Below are positions 1 to 10,606 of a stretch of DNA of 64,000 nucleotides, in pieces (within the stretch, counting starts at the first letter, position 1; each line of letters begins with the position of its first letter). The notes under the pieces were generated by a model that saw nothing but the letters and a program-made list of their open reading frames with translations, searched no databases and was not told the DNA's origin. Source of the DNA: Adiantum capillus-veneris (lineage: Eukaryota; Streptophyta; Polypodiopsida; Polypodiales; Pteridaceae); contig CM043957.1 of the NCBI GenBank assembly GCA_014529385.2, forward strand, positions 71,804,037 through 71,868,036. Direction: 5' to 3'. The position numbers and the translations under genes are program-made.

Positions 1-1468
1 TGCAATGCTCTATTGGATAAATCAGTAGACTGCAATATGATTGCAAAGAACATTCAAAGGATCCTCTAGATCACTCTATGCAAACATGATAGAAAAGCAA
101 TTCTAGGTATGCATATAGGTCAAGAAGAAATGGTTGCTACCCTTAGCATCCAAAATCATGAAGAGCAGCTAAAGTTTTAGGTAAAGTCTTCAAAATACAT
201 GCATGCAGATATCATCCTTGGACATCAGTGGGTTAGACCAACACAAAGCATACAAAGAAGCCATAATGCTATTACTTTCTTTTCCAAGAGGTACCCAACA
301 ACACTTACATGTACTGTTAATGCTAGATTCAGAGTTGCAAAAGTCACAAGAATCAAAGATAAGTCTTGCAAAGGTAAAGCCAAAGTGGACCGTCCATCGA
401 CTGGCAAAGAAGGTGTGACATCATATGACTCTACGTCAATGGATCAGCTTCTTCAAGCAAGTTAGGCTTTCAAAACTTCACGTCAATTGCCGACCCAATT
501 GAAACCTCTAATGAGACACCCAACAAATCAAAGGTATATCAGCCAAAGTACTCAAGAAAGCAAGAAAAATTCAAGCAAGTATTTATTCCGAGTAGTTTAG
601 TCAAAGTGAATGATGCGGTTTGGATTAAGGACAGGAAATCAACAAAGAAATCCAAACAAATGGGATGGATAGCATCACAATGAAGCTTCAAAGAACAGGA
701 TTACTATGGAGGTAACATACAGATATGGGTACCAAACTGCAGGTTAGAGCATATGAAGTGAAATCAAGATCCTCGCAAGAAAGAAGGCCCACTAGATATC
801 AACATCAACTATATCCCATGATACCTAAGAAGCAGATATACAACAGAACAACATTGAAAGATGCTAAAGTCTACAACAACTCTCAAGTGGATACAGATCA
901 AAGACGGATCTCAAAGAATCTTCCTCTTGGACAAGGATTCTACACAGGTTATACAAAGATTTTGCTACCATTCAACCACAAGCCAACTGCAACTACATCA
1001 GACCTGCATGAAGATCTCAATAACTCAACAAGACGTAGAGTGAAGCAAAGTAAACAAAGGAGATACAAAGGTCATCAAGAGATTTGGATTCCTAAGTCTT
1101 CCAATGCTCCTAGTCAAAAGCCAATGGTGAACAGAGGCCCACATCAGCTTCAAAGACTCCTTACAATAGGCCCACGTGGAGAATCACACAAACAATGGAG
1201 TCTTCACAGTCAAAGAAGGACAATCTAACCAACACGAATGCAGATTCAAAGAAGATAAAACGGGCATGGCAAAAGGAACCTTCAATGCCAACTTGGTACT
1301 TCACTAATCCCTTCGGGAGTTCAACGTCCAGTAACCCCCTATATAACGTGTGTTCGCGGGGTATTAAAAAACCCCTCTTTTAACATGTCCGAACGAATAA
1401 AACGACCGCTTATTTTAGCACTTTTTTCCAAAATTGAATATAAAAACCCCTTATTTGAATGTATCTCT
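1..1468 (+). other. Unassigned region, possible decayed retroelement 3' part
   Basis: No gene is recognised with confidence. A short open frame at 199-465 contains ADIILGHQWV, which loosely resembles the ILG-x-W segment near the C-terminus of gypsy retropepsins. An open frame at 725-1228 is basic and rich in Gln, Lys and Ser with no known motif. Because an LTR end and primer site lie downstream at 2899-2917, this could be internal sequence of a neighbouring or tandem LTR element, but no polypurine tract or LTR start was found to prove it. Confidence 0.25.
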
Positions 1469-2899
1469 GTTAGATTGGCAAAAAAAATTGTTTTTTTAAA
1501 CCCCTCCTTTCGAACTCACGTTATACATTAGCATGATCACATAGTGCACCCCCGAAACTAATCCTATTTTTGAGGATTCAAGCTTACTTTTACCTGAACA
1601 AATGTTTGTAGTAAGCACAAGAATGTAAAAAGTCAAGTCGCTAAGGTGTAAAAAACACTCTTTGGCATAGTCAGAGTCAGGCTACTGAGCCAAAAAATGA
1701 GCAAAGCATTAGTCTCAAAGCTTCATGTCTTAATAAACTTTGTGCTAAGAGTCATAATTATTAGGCTTACGCTCAACTTGGAAGATTTGAGCATATCTAA
1801 GTCGTGTTGCTCATGCTGGATGAGGTGAGCATAAGAGTCAAAGCCTATGAACTTAATCATGGTGGAGTGTTGTAGAGTCCAATACTCACGCACATTGCAT
1901 AGTAAGATGTGAGCACACATCCTCGATAACAAATACTATTCTTAGAGGGGTGCCAGTTTGCAAAGCCATGTCATGTGCTTTTATAGCTACACCACCTTTC
2001 TGAAGAACCCCTCAAAATCTTTCTTGCACAACATATTTGTTTGAGGATTGACCGAACGGGCATCCACCTGGACGGACACGTAGCCGGACACCACCTTTGG
2101 AGTCTATTATTTTGCCGAGCTAGTGTAGCGATACTCTGTGTAAATCTTGATTTCGGAGTAGCAGGTCAATTCCCTGATGTAATCATGTCATGACATTTGT
2201 AAAAGTCCGTGTGAGCCAGCCACTAACCATTTAGAAATCCCTAGGTATAAATATCAATAACTTTAATGTGAAAGAAGGATTATCTTTAGAGAAGAAAGAG
2301 ATCTATTGCACGTAGGTTCAAGCTACGAAGCTGCTCCAACTTGTAATCGACTTTTCTAACAATGGGTAATCCATTTTTAGTTTTGAAATGTGCATTGTCT
2401 TCCTCTCTCTTTGCTCTTTCATTTTAGTGTAAGCCTTGTATGTTTTGAGTGATTAAATCACTATTTTTAGTTGTTTTGACCATAGGAGAGTGTTCTTAGA
2501 CCATAGGGCGACCTTTCTAGATAGTTTTGTTGCAGTTTTTAGGACCTTTTTAATGATGGATTGTGATTTTGGTACCTTGTTGGATTGCGACCAGACTTGG
2601 CACGATAGTGCCCCTAGGTGTCCTAGACCTCCTCCTAAATTTCGTTGCATTTCGAGTCCATTTGAGTGTCGAAATGGCGTGATGACCTAGAGTTGTGAGA
2701 AAGGACACATGCAAATTTCCCTGATCATTGAGTAATGGTTTGATGTTGAGTTGGTGTGTTTGGTTGTTAAGGTTCACTTCTTGAGATTGACGATCTCAAA
2801 GAGTCTCCGTGCCGTATCCGAGTCACTTCCCTGAGTATTGACATTATGTTAATTTCAAATCGCTATGCTATAGACGTCCATTGCGGTGACCCACTAACA
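1469..2899 (+). repeat. LTR of Tat/Athila-like gypsy element (left end uncertain)
   Basis: The right end is supported: the sequence closes with CTAACA one base before a tRNA-Asp-type primer site. A TATA-like TATAAATA lies near 2245, followed by a T-rich stretch typical of an LTR R/U5. The left end is only a candidate, chosen at TGTTA (1469) because it is the inverse of the TAACA end. No polypurine tract precedes it, so the real LTR could be shorter or longer. Confidence 0.45.
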
Positions 2900-2900
2900 T

Positions 2901-2917
2901 TGGCGCCATTGCCGGGT
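2901..2917 (+). other. Primer binding site, tRNA-Asp type
   Basis: TGGCGCCATTGCCGGGT matches the complement of the plant tRNA-Asp 3' end at nearly every position; the usual form is TGGCGCCGTTGCCGGGG. This primer is characteristic of Tat/Athila Ty3-gypsy elements. It lies one base after the candidate LTR end. No gag or pol follows before the copia LTR at 5147. Confidence 0.75.
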
Positions 2918-3249
2918 ATATGATCCTTAGATGATGGTGAGTGACCAAGTGTGTATTTAGAGCGTTCTTTTTTGAAGATTTGTCTTCCATTCCATTTACA
3001 CCTTAGCAGTGAAGCAGCTAGACACGTTGTTTAGTGCTTGATAGAGTTTAGAAGTCGAGGACTTGCTAGATCTATTCTTGAGAAGTAAAGAGGGTTGTGA
3101 GCGAGATAGCCAAAAGAATTTCATTCTTTAATTTTCCCTATTCTTTCAGAGTGTTGTACTATTTTTCGTTACGACTTTAATTTGTACCATTCTGTTTGTT
3201 TTTTTTCATGTTTCATTTCAGTACTTAGGAGTAGGGTAAGTAGAAACTA
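2918..3249 (+). other. Leader between primer site and tandem repeats
   Basis: Untranslated leader of the Tat/Athila-like element. No ORF, motif or RNA gene is recognised in it. Confidence 0.4.
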
Positions 3250-5130
3250 CAACCATCAAATTTGGGCTAAAAGATTGAGGGAAAAAAAGGGTGAAAACCA
3301 TATTTTGGCCGAAATGACCATAGCTCTGAAATTCAAAAAATTTGATGGTAGAGACCTCAAAAGTGATCTAAATTCAAAAATTTGTGGATCAAGGGCATCT
3401 ACAGACTCTCTAGAAGCAATCCAAAAAGTTTGGCCAGATTCTGTGAAGGAACATGGATTCCGATCCATGTACCTCAAAGACCATTTTGCCACAAAATTGA
3501 TCAGTGACACTATGCATCAGTGGGACATTGCTTTGATCAAGTTTTCTTGAAAGAAAAACTCAAAATCACATCAAAATTGGTTGTTAGGAAAAAAATAGCA
3601 AAACACGCCTTGTAAACACAAAATTTGGGATTTTTCAACCTTTTGTGGTCCAAATTCAAAAAGGGGTGAGATTTTCCTTCTACGGGGAATAGAGAACCGG
3701 CATAACAAAACTTATGAAAAAATGTTGTCAAACATGGATTGCGATCCATGTATCTTTTGACATTTGGGGCTGATATTTGACAAGTACATCCCTAATAACT
3801 AGTGGGACAACTTTGCCAAAAGAGAGCAATAGCAAAAAAGCGAAAAAAGTTGGTCAAAATAGCCAACCACAATAAATAGTCAAAAACCGGAGGGCAGACA
3901 CAAAAACTCGCTTTTGATTGAGAAAAAATTGTCCAAATCCAAAAAAAGGTGGTGGAATAGACTACTGACACCGCAGGTAATCATCAGACCAAATTTGGTG
4001 TTCAGATGTGATGGAACATGGATTGCGATCCATGTACCTCATCAAAATTTTTGGCTGAGACTTGAGCATTAGGTTTTGAGACATAGACAAACACTTTTCC
4101 CAAAGTTGCAAAAAGTGGTCAAAGGAGCCAAAAATAGAACATTCTCAAAATCGCCACAAAAAATTGTAGAAGTCAGTTCTAGTTGGGCAAAACTGATCCA
4201 ATCCAAAAAAAAATTGGGGAGCAAGCTACAAAGATCATAAGCTATCAGCACACCAGAGATAAAGTCCAAAAGTGGTGGAACATGGATCGCGATCCATGTA
4301 CCCCTGATAAATTTTTGGACAGAAACCTTTCCAACCTGTAGCAAAGACCATTGTGAACTAAAGTCCCCAAAGAAGCATTGTCAAAAAAGTTCAAAAAAGT
4401 CACCAAAAGTGCCATAAATAGTTCAAGGTGAAAACCCCAAAATAGAGCTAGGAATTGACTTTTGCATGACCTAAACAAGTCCAAATCACACAAAAACCAT
4501 ATAGCAGGGATCAGGAGACCAAGGACAAGTTGTGTGCCAAGTTTCACTACCATCTGACACAAAGGTACATGGATCACAATCCATGTTCCTTTGTCACAGA
4601 CTAATACTAAACTTGCACCATAGCTAGAGCCCATCACAAGGAGCCTAGTGGTCTTTTCAAAACTGAATTTGGATATCGAAAACCAAGTCAAAAGCCAAAA
4701 CTACCAAGTACTCTGAGCAAGTGCCAAAATTGACCTAATTTTCAATCTAGAGGTCAATTTTCAAAAATTTTGATACCATAGGACCTACTAATCATGATGA
4801 ATTTGATGGTACCGAGAGAAGTTAATTTGGGCTCCAAACATGGATTAGTAAAGGTTAACCTGAAACTTTCCAGATCAGTAGTGTACACAAAAGAAAACAT
4901 ATCCCCAAGTCCAGTTTTGACAAAAATTGAGAAATATTTTATCAAAAGGGAGAAAAATATGTGATACCAAAAACCGTTGTGCAGACATAGTGTTGGCCAT
5001 TTGACCTGTCAAAACAAGTCCAAATCCAAAAAGATTTGAGATTTAGCTTGTGGACATAGTCAGGAACAAACTCGTAAGAGATCAAGTCCATGTTAAGTAT
5101 GGAGCCTGATTTACCCTTGTAATTTTCTGT
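3250..5130 (+). repeat. Tandem array of ~277-bp degenerate repeats with a palindrome
   Basis: About seven diverged copies. Two independent landmarks recur in register. A palindrome of the form ACATGGATYGCGATCCATGT occurs at 3451, 3732, 4016, 4280 and 4567, with a half copy at 4838. The motif GTCCAAATCCAAAAA occurs near 3368, 3648, 3931, 4195, 4479, 4751 and 5018. Spacing is 264-287 bp for both. Open frames on either strand are unrelated between copies, so the array is probably non-coding. It lies in the leader region of an LTR element. Confidence 0.85.
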
Positions 5131-5547
5131 GGTAAAAACGCACATTTGTAAGACCCCCATTATGAGGAGAAGCCATCGTGCGTGAAGGAAAATCACTCAC
5201 CGGAAACCAAAATTTTCACGGACAAAAATCAGGGGCAACTTTAGAGGCCTCCTCCGCCCCCGAGACTTTTTTCCGCCGGAATATTCCTTTTCGCCGTAAA
5301 TTATGGCCGGACGGCGGCCGGAAAGTGGTCGGAAAACAACCGGTCGGTTGGCCGGTGGCCGGTGGTCGGAAGTCAATGGCCGATGGCCTGTGGTCGAAAG
5401 TCAATGGCCGGTGGCCGAATTCAAAAGCGGACTTGTCTTCTCAAGGGCGGCCACACATGGGCGGATTGGAGGGTCCGATTTGGACTTATTCGCACAAGGG
5501 CGGCTACACATGGCTGTCTCTCATTAGAGAGTGCAGCCCTTTTGGCC

Positions 5548-5555
5548 TATAAAAG
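5548..5555 (+). promoter_or_regulatory. TATA box of copia LTR
   Basis: TATAAAAG lies within the LTR about 360 bp upstream of the primer site, the expected place for the retrotransposon promoter. Activity is not shown. Confidence 0.55.
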
Positions 5556-5754
5556 GAGGCCATTTCTACACACATTTCATAGTGTGAAGTTGATGCAACA
5601 AGGTGAGTGTGAGGTGGTGAGAGTGAAGCAAGGCGGGAGTTCCATTAAGGGTATAATCCCTTTGTAAACTACTTCTTGTTTTGAAGTACTAAAGCCATTG
5701 AGTGGCTGCTTTCCCATGGACGTAGCCCACATTGGGTGAACCACGTATATCGTG

Positions 5755-5758
<4 letters not shown>

Positions 5759-5818
<60 letters not shown>
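5759..5818 (+). repeat. (CT)n microsatellite in LTR
   Basis: Uninterrupted CT dinucleotide run of about 60 bp between the TATA box and the end of the copia LTR. Confidence 0.95.
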
Positions 5819-5821
<3 letters not shown>

Positions 5822-5907
5822 CTATAATCTCGTGTATGTAAATCTGTCTCTCTCCATTAAGTAATCTACTCAATTATCTATTTAGCTACGTCTTATTTCC
5901 TAACAAC

Positions 5908-5919
5908 TGGTATCAGAGC
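5908..5919 (+). other. Primer binding site, tRNA-iMet type
   Basis: TGGTATCAGAGC, the standard plant copia primer site complementary to initiator tRNA-Met, two bases after the LTR end. Confidence 0.9.
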
Positions 5920-5978
5920 AAGGTTTGCTCGTAGCTAAATTATCTCAAGGAAAGGATTCCTTGAATTGAGTGGGAGTT

Positions 5979-8477
5979 ATGGCGGAGGAAGGAAGGCTCA
6001 AGATTGAGAAGTTCAACGGCAAAAACTACCAAAATTGGAAGATGCAGATTGAAGACTATCTCTACCAGAAGGACCTCTATTTTCCACTAGGCGGTCTTGC
6101 AAAGAAGCCCGCAACGATGGCAGATGAAGCATAGATTGTCCTTGATGGAAAGGCCCTGGGAACAATCCGGTTAAGCTTGGCGTCAACGCTGGCCTTCAAT
6201 GTTTCGGAGATGAAGACCACGGAGGACATGATGAAGTCACTTGACGACTTCTACGAGAAACCATCGGCATCCAATAAGGTATTTCTTATGAAGCGCTTGT
6301 TCAATCTAAAGATGGCAGAGAATGGTTCAGTTGCAGATCACCTAAATGACTTTAACACAAACATAAGTCAACTTCGATCGGTGAAAATCAATTTCGATGA
6401 CGAAGTGCAAGCTCTCCTTATATTATCATCTCTACCGGATAGTTGGGACAGCCTTGTGATGGCTGTAAGTAATTCTATCTCTGGTATAAATACTCTTAAG
6501 TTTGATGATGTTGTGGGTGTTCTCCTAAGCGAGGAAATACGAAGGAGAAGCACAGGAGAATCATCAAGTGCTGCATTGTCAGTGGAAATAAGAGGAAGGC
6601 CTAAGGAGAGGTTCAAAAGCCAAAAGGGTCGTGATCGCTCAAGACGGAGCAAGTCACGAACAAAGTCAGTTCTTGAATGTTGGAACTACGGCAAGAAGGG
6701 CCACGTCAAGAAGGATTGCTGGTCGAAGAAGAAGAAGGAGACAGAGTCTCAAGACAACAAGCCAACATCGGAGGCCAATGTGGCAGGTAAAGTAGAGCAA
6801 GATGCTCTAATTCTCTCATTAGACAATGTGTCTAATTCCTGGATAGTAGATTCCGGGGCTTCATTCCATGCGACACCACACAAGCAACATTTCCAAGACT
6901 ACACCAAAGGTAATTTTGGGTATGTATACTTGGGAGATGATGAAGCTTGTGAGATTGTCGGCAAAGGTACAGTTTCTGTCAAAACTGCTAACGGAAATGA
7001 ATGGAAGCTTAAAGATGTTAGGCATGTTTCTTCTCTTCGAAAAAATTTAATCTCTACAGGACAATTGGACGATGAAGGTCACAACATTGCATTCGGAAAT
7101 AAACGGTGGAAGATCTCAAAGGGATCTTTGGTGGTTGTCAAGGGAGAAAAGGTCGGTACACTTTACTTGTGTACTGTTAGCACGCAACCTTCAGCTTGTG
7201 CAGCAACTACAGAAGTTGATAGTGCAGTGTGGCACTATCGACTTGGGCATATGAGTGCCAAAGGAATGCAAATCCTTCAAACAAAGAAGCTTCTACCAGG
7301 TTTGAAAGAAGTGGACTTAGAGTTCTGTGAAGATTGTGTTTATGGTAAACAAAAGAGGGTAAAATTTCAAAAATCAGGAAATGAAAGAAAAAATAAAAAA
7401 CTTGAGTTGGTTCATTCTGATGTTTGGGGTCCTGCAAGTACACCATCACTTGGTGGCTCATTATACTATGTAACATTCATAGACGATGCGACTAGAAAAA
7501 CATGGGTTTATGTCATGAAGAATAAATCCGATGTATTTTCCATATTTCACAGGTGGAAAGCCTTTGTGGAGAATGAAACAGGTACCAAGGTTAAATGCCT
7601 CAGATCCGACAATGGAGGCGAATATTGCAGCCAAGCTTTTGAAAGCTTTTGTGCTAGCAATGGCATTCAGAGGCAAAGGACAACCCCAAGGACACCTCAA
7701 CAAAATGGGATTTCGGAAAGGATGAACAAGACAATCATGGAACGAGCACGAAGCATGCGGCTACATGCAGGCCTACCGCTTGAGCTTTGGGCGGAAGCTA
7801 TAAGTACGTCTGTGTACTTAATCAATCGCTCACCCTCAACGGCTTTGGATGGAGGAGTTCCAGAAGAGGCATGGACAGGTAAACCGGTGAATTATGCATT
7901 TCTCAAAGTGTTTGGGTGTGAGGCTTTCATGCACATAGATAGAAGCCTAAGATCAAAGCTCGATGCAAAGTCCAAAACGTGTTTCTTCATTGGCTATGGA
8001 GAAGGAGACTTTGGGTATCGCCTATGGAATCCTGAAGATGGTAAAATCTTAAGGAGTAGGGATGTAATTTTTAACGAACAAAATATGTACAAAGATTACT
8101 TGGAAAGAAAACAAACAAAAGAAACAGGTGATGAGTACATGGAGCTTGAGGACGGTGAAGACTCAAGGACTGCAAACGGTGACAATGTGCAACAACGTCA
8201 ACCAAATGAGGAGCCTCAACCTATTCCCCGAAGATCTACAAGAGCAAGTAGACCTCCAGAAAGGTTTGTTCCTTCCTTCAACCATCTCTTGATCTCAGAT
8301 TCTGGAGAGCCGCAATCATACGAAGAAGCTACGCAACATGAATCCAAAGAAGAATGGATGAAGAGCATGCAAGTGGAGATGGACTCACTACATCGCAACC
8401 AAACATGGGAGTTGGTTGAGTTGCCTAAAGGTAAGCGGGCATTTAATGAAAAGGTGACCGTTTTCAAGGAACGCTGA
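5979..8477 (+). pseudogene. Ty1/copia gag-pol polyprotein, truncated at RT
   Basis: ATG at 5979 opens a Gag of the plant copia type (IEKFNGKNYQNWKMQ near the N-terminus). A TAG at 6132-6134 (codon 52) breaks it, after which the same frame runs to 8477. Visible in order: a zinc knuckle near residue 234 reading CWNYGKKGHVKKDCW, with Tyr in place of the second Cys; an aspartic protease with DSGA near 291; the pre-integrase HRLGH-type segment (WHYRLGH); and an integrase core with Asp in HSDVWGP, Asp near 544 in SDNGGEY and Glu near 580, a DD35E spacing. The RT begins with KGKRAF and is lost within about 15 residues. RNase H and the 3' LTR are absent. Other members of the family encode the complete set on one chain. 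This copy cannot move by itself. Identity is certain; the break lies between about 8437 and 8485. Confidence 0.93.
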
Positions 8478-8485
8478 AAAGTTAG

Positions 8486-10606
8486 GTTTATTTTTCAGAG
8501 TATCTAATTGTCCTTTTGGATGTACTCAATAAGTTAAGAAGATTTTCTAGAGAGAGAAATAGAATTTCTAAAAAGGCCCTCCAGATGACCTCCGAAATCT
8601 TCTAATGGACCAAAGGATGGAACCAATGGCAAATATTAAAGGGGCAAGTAGGCAACCCAGTTTATTTGACCTTTTGACCTCGAAGGCATCCACAATTCTC
8701 TCATTGAAGAGGAGCTTTGATTGGCTACCAACACAAAGGGTGATGACAAGCCGGCACATTGAAGGCCCAAAGCCTAGTGACTTCATGACATCATCAATGA
8801 AAGACCATGTGATCGTGTCTTATGCTTTTTCTAGATCCAACAGCAACATGATACACTCTTTCATTGTGGAAGCAACATATCCAATACTAGCCATTGCTGC
8901 TAGAATATTATCATAAATTGACCTTCCCTTTATAAATCCATGTTGGTGACGTGTGAAGATTTTGTCCAGGAGAGGGGAGATCCTTAGGGCTAATTCTAAA
9001 GGCATTTGACATCATTGTTATGGAGGCGTCGATGCTTCAGATGGGAGCAGCAGACTTGTTTGGGGATAGGCTTGATGAGGCCTCTTTTAATGCTTAAGTC
9101 CAAGACTCCATCAACTAGAACGTGGTTAACCATTCACGTGATTGGGGACTTAAGATCGTCGTAAAATTCTTTGAAGAACTCAGTAGTCAATCCTCCCATC
9201 CAGGGGACTTCTCTTTACCCAAATCTTGCAGCGCAAGAGAGCATTCATCCTCGATGAACACCTTCTCTAGAAGATCAGCTTCAAAGAGGGAGAACGCTCT
9301 TTTGGTGCTCCCAAGAAGGGTAGATTTTTCATAGTGTACTTCAGGGGAGTGGACCTCAGACTGGCCTATGATATGTCGTAGGGGGTTAAGCATTAGCTAG
9401 GCCATTTTATTGAGATCCTTAAGGTCATTTCATCCTCCCCTGTAAGTGATTGTAAAAGGCCCGAATTTCTTTTGACTTTAAGGGTCCTAAAGTAAGTGTG
9501 CATGGTTGGCATCCTCTGGCTAGAGAAAGGTTTCTTTGGATAAGATTTTTGCCTTCCTCACCTCCTCTAGTTGGTAGTCGGTTAAGTTCGTTTTAGCTTG
9601 TAGCCATCTTTTGTGCTCAGCCTCCGAGGTAGACCCTTCGTGGTTTTTGGTGGTTAGCACCTCCACTTCATCAGCAAGCTGCTTACTCCATGCATCCTAT
9701 TTCTTCCTTTTGGGGCCTACGTTTTTAATTTATATTTGCATATTTTTGGCAAAATATCCCACACCCTAGGGCTTCCCAAGTCCACATCTTTCCAAATCTT
9801 ACTAACAGCTTTGAGGGTAAGGCTTTTAAAGAGCGGGTCCTTAAAGTGGTGATCCCTTGATGAAAGCAACTTCTTAGACCCTTGGGGGTAATTATCTTCT
9901 CCTTTGATTTTGTTAACTTTTATGCTTAAAGACAGGTGATCAAATAAACACTAAGAAGTAACCACCTTCAGTTCAAACCATGGGGGTAGCCAATCGAGTA
10001 GTAGCAACAGTCCAGCGGAGAAGACATACCGGCATATTACAAGCTGGTGTACATGAACCCAGGCATGTTGCTCCATGGGCCTACCTCCCACATGTCTGTC
10101 AATCCCATTTCTCATAGAGGCTTAGCCATTTGAATTCTTTCTATACCAGCCAACATGTTTGAAGCACTAGTTCTGTCTCTTCTCTTCTCCAACATATTAA
10201 AGTCTCCCATCAAAAGCCGTTCCCCTTCAACATGGATGTCCTTAAGATGCTTCCAAATCTTGTCTCTTTCATTTGCTGATAAAGGTCCATATATCTTAAT
10301 GATGTGATCTATACAATTTATCTTAACTCCTAGAGCTCTTTTGGAGGGATGATTGAACACCACTTTTGGCTCGAGATCTCTGTCTACAACCAAAAGGATG
10401 CCATTGTATCCATTAGCACCTTCTCCATAGAAAACCAATTTGGTCCCCCACTGCTTGCCGTCTTTGGCTAGAAACATCCATGAGGTATCTTGGATAGCCT
10501 AATATTTAATACCCTTGTCTTTTCTGACTTCCTCCCAGAACATGGAACTCTTTTTTAGGAGTTTAATCCCCTTCATATTCCATGAATGGAGTACAAGCTC
10601 TTCCAT
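8486..10606 (-). pseudogene. LINE ORF2 relic (APE endonuclease + RT), minus strand
   Basis: Read on the minus strand from an ATG at 10604-10606. The first residues include LHSWNMKGIK, the start of a LINE apurinic-type endonuclease. An in-frame stop follows after about 35 codons. The endonuclease resumes at 10477-10112 and contains GDFNMLE, the catalytic Asp/Asn motif. A linker with GKEKSPGWED near 9200 is the usual segment before RT. RT fragments follow at 9005-8820 (HQHGFIKGRSIYDNI, LLLDLEKA) and 8786-8568 (LGCLLAPLIFAIGS). Several stops and shifts separate the blocks. No poly(T), meaning no reversed poly(A) tail, lies at the low-coordinate end, so the 3' part is missing where it meets the copia fragment. 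Confidence 0.85.

Larger units (their letters stand above)
5147..5905 (+). repeat. 5' LTR of Ty1/copia element
   Basis: Starts TGTAAGACC and ends CTAACA two bases before a tRNA-iMet primer site. It contains a TATA box at 5548, a GC-rich GGCCGGTGGCC-type repeat segment at 5285-5425 and a long CT tract. The left end is inferred from TG and from the sharp change from the tandem array. No matching 3' LTR is present in the window, so the element is truncated on its right side. Confidence 0.7.

Noticed and set aside
725-1228. 167-codon frame as a host gene
   Set aside because: Low-complexity basic composition with no motif, next to an LTR; could not be supported.
4069-4691. Minus-strand frames of 91-148 codons in the tandem array
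   Set aside because: Frames are not kept between repeat copies and show no family motif; the repeat structure explains the sequence.
3250-5130. CRISPR-like array
   Set aside because: Repeat units are ~277 bp and diverged throughout; the palindromes are not separated by unique 30-40-bp spacers, and the setting is a plant retroelement.
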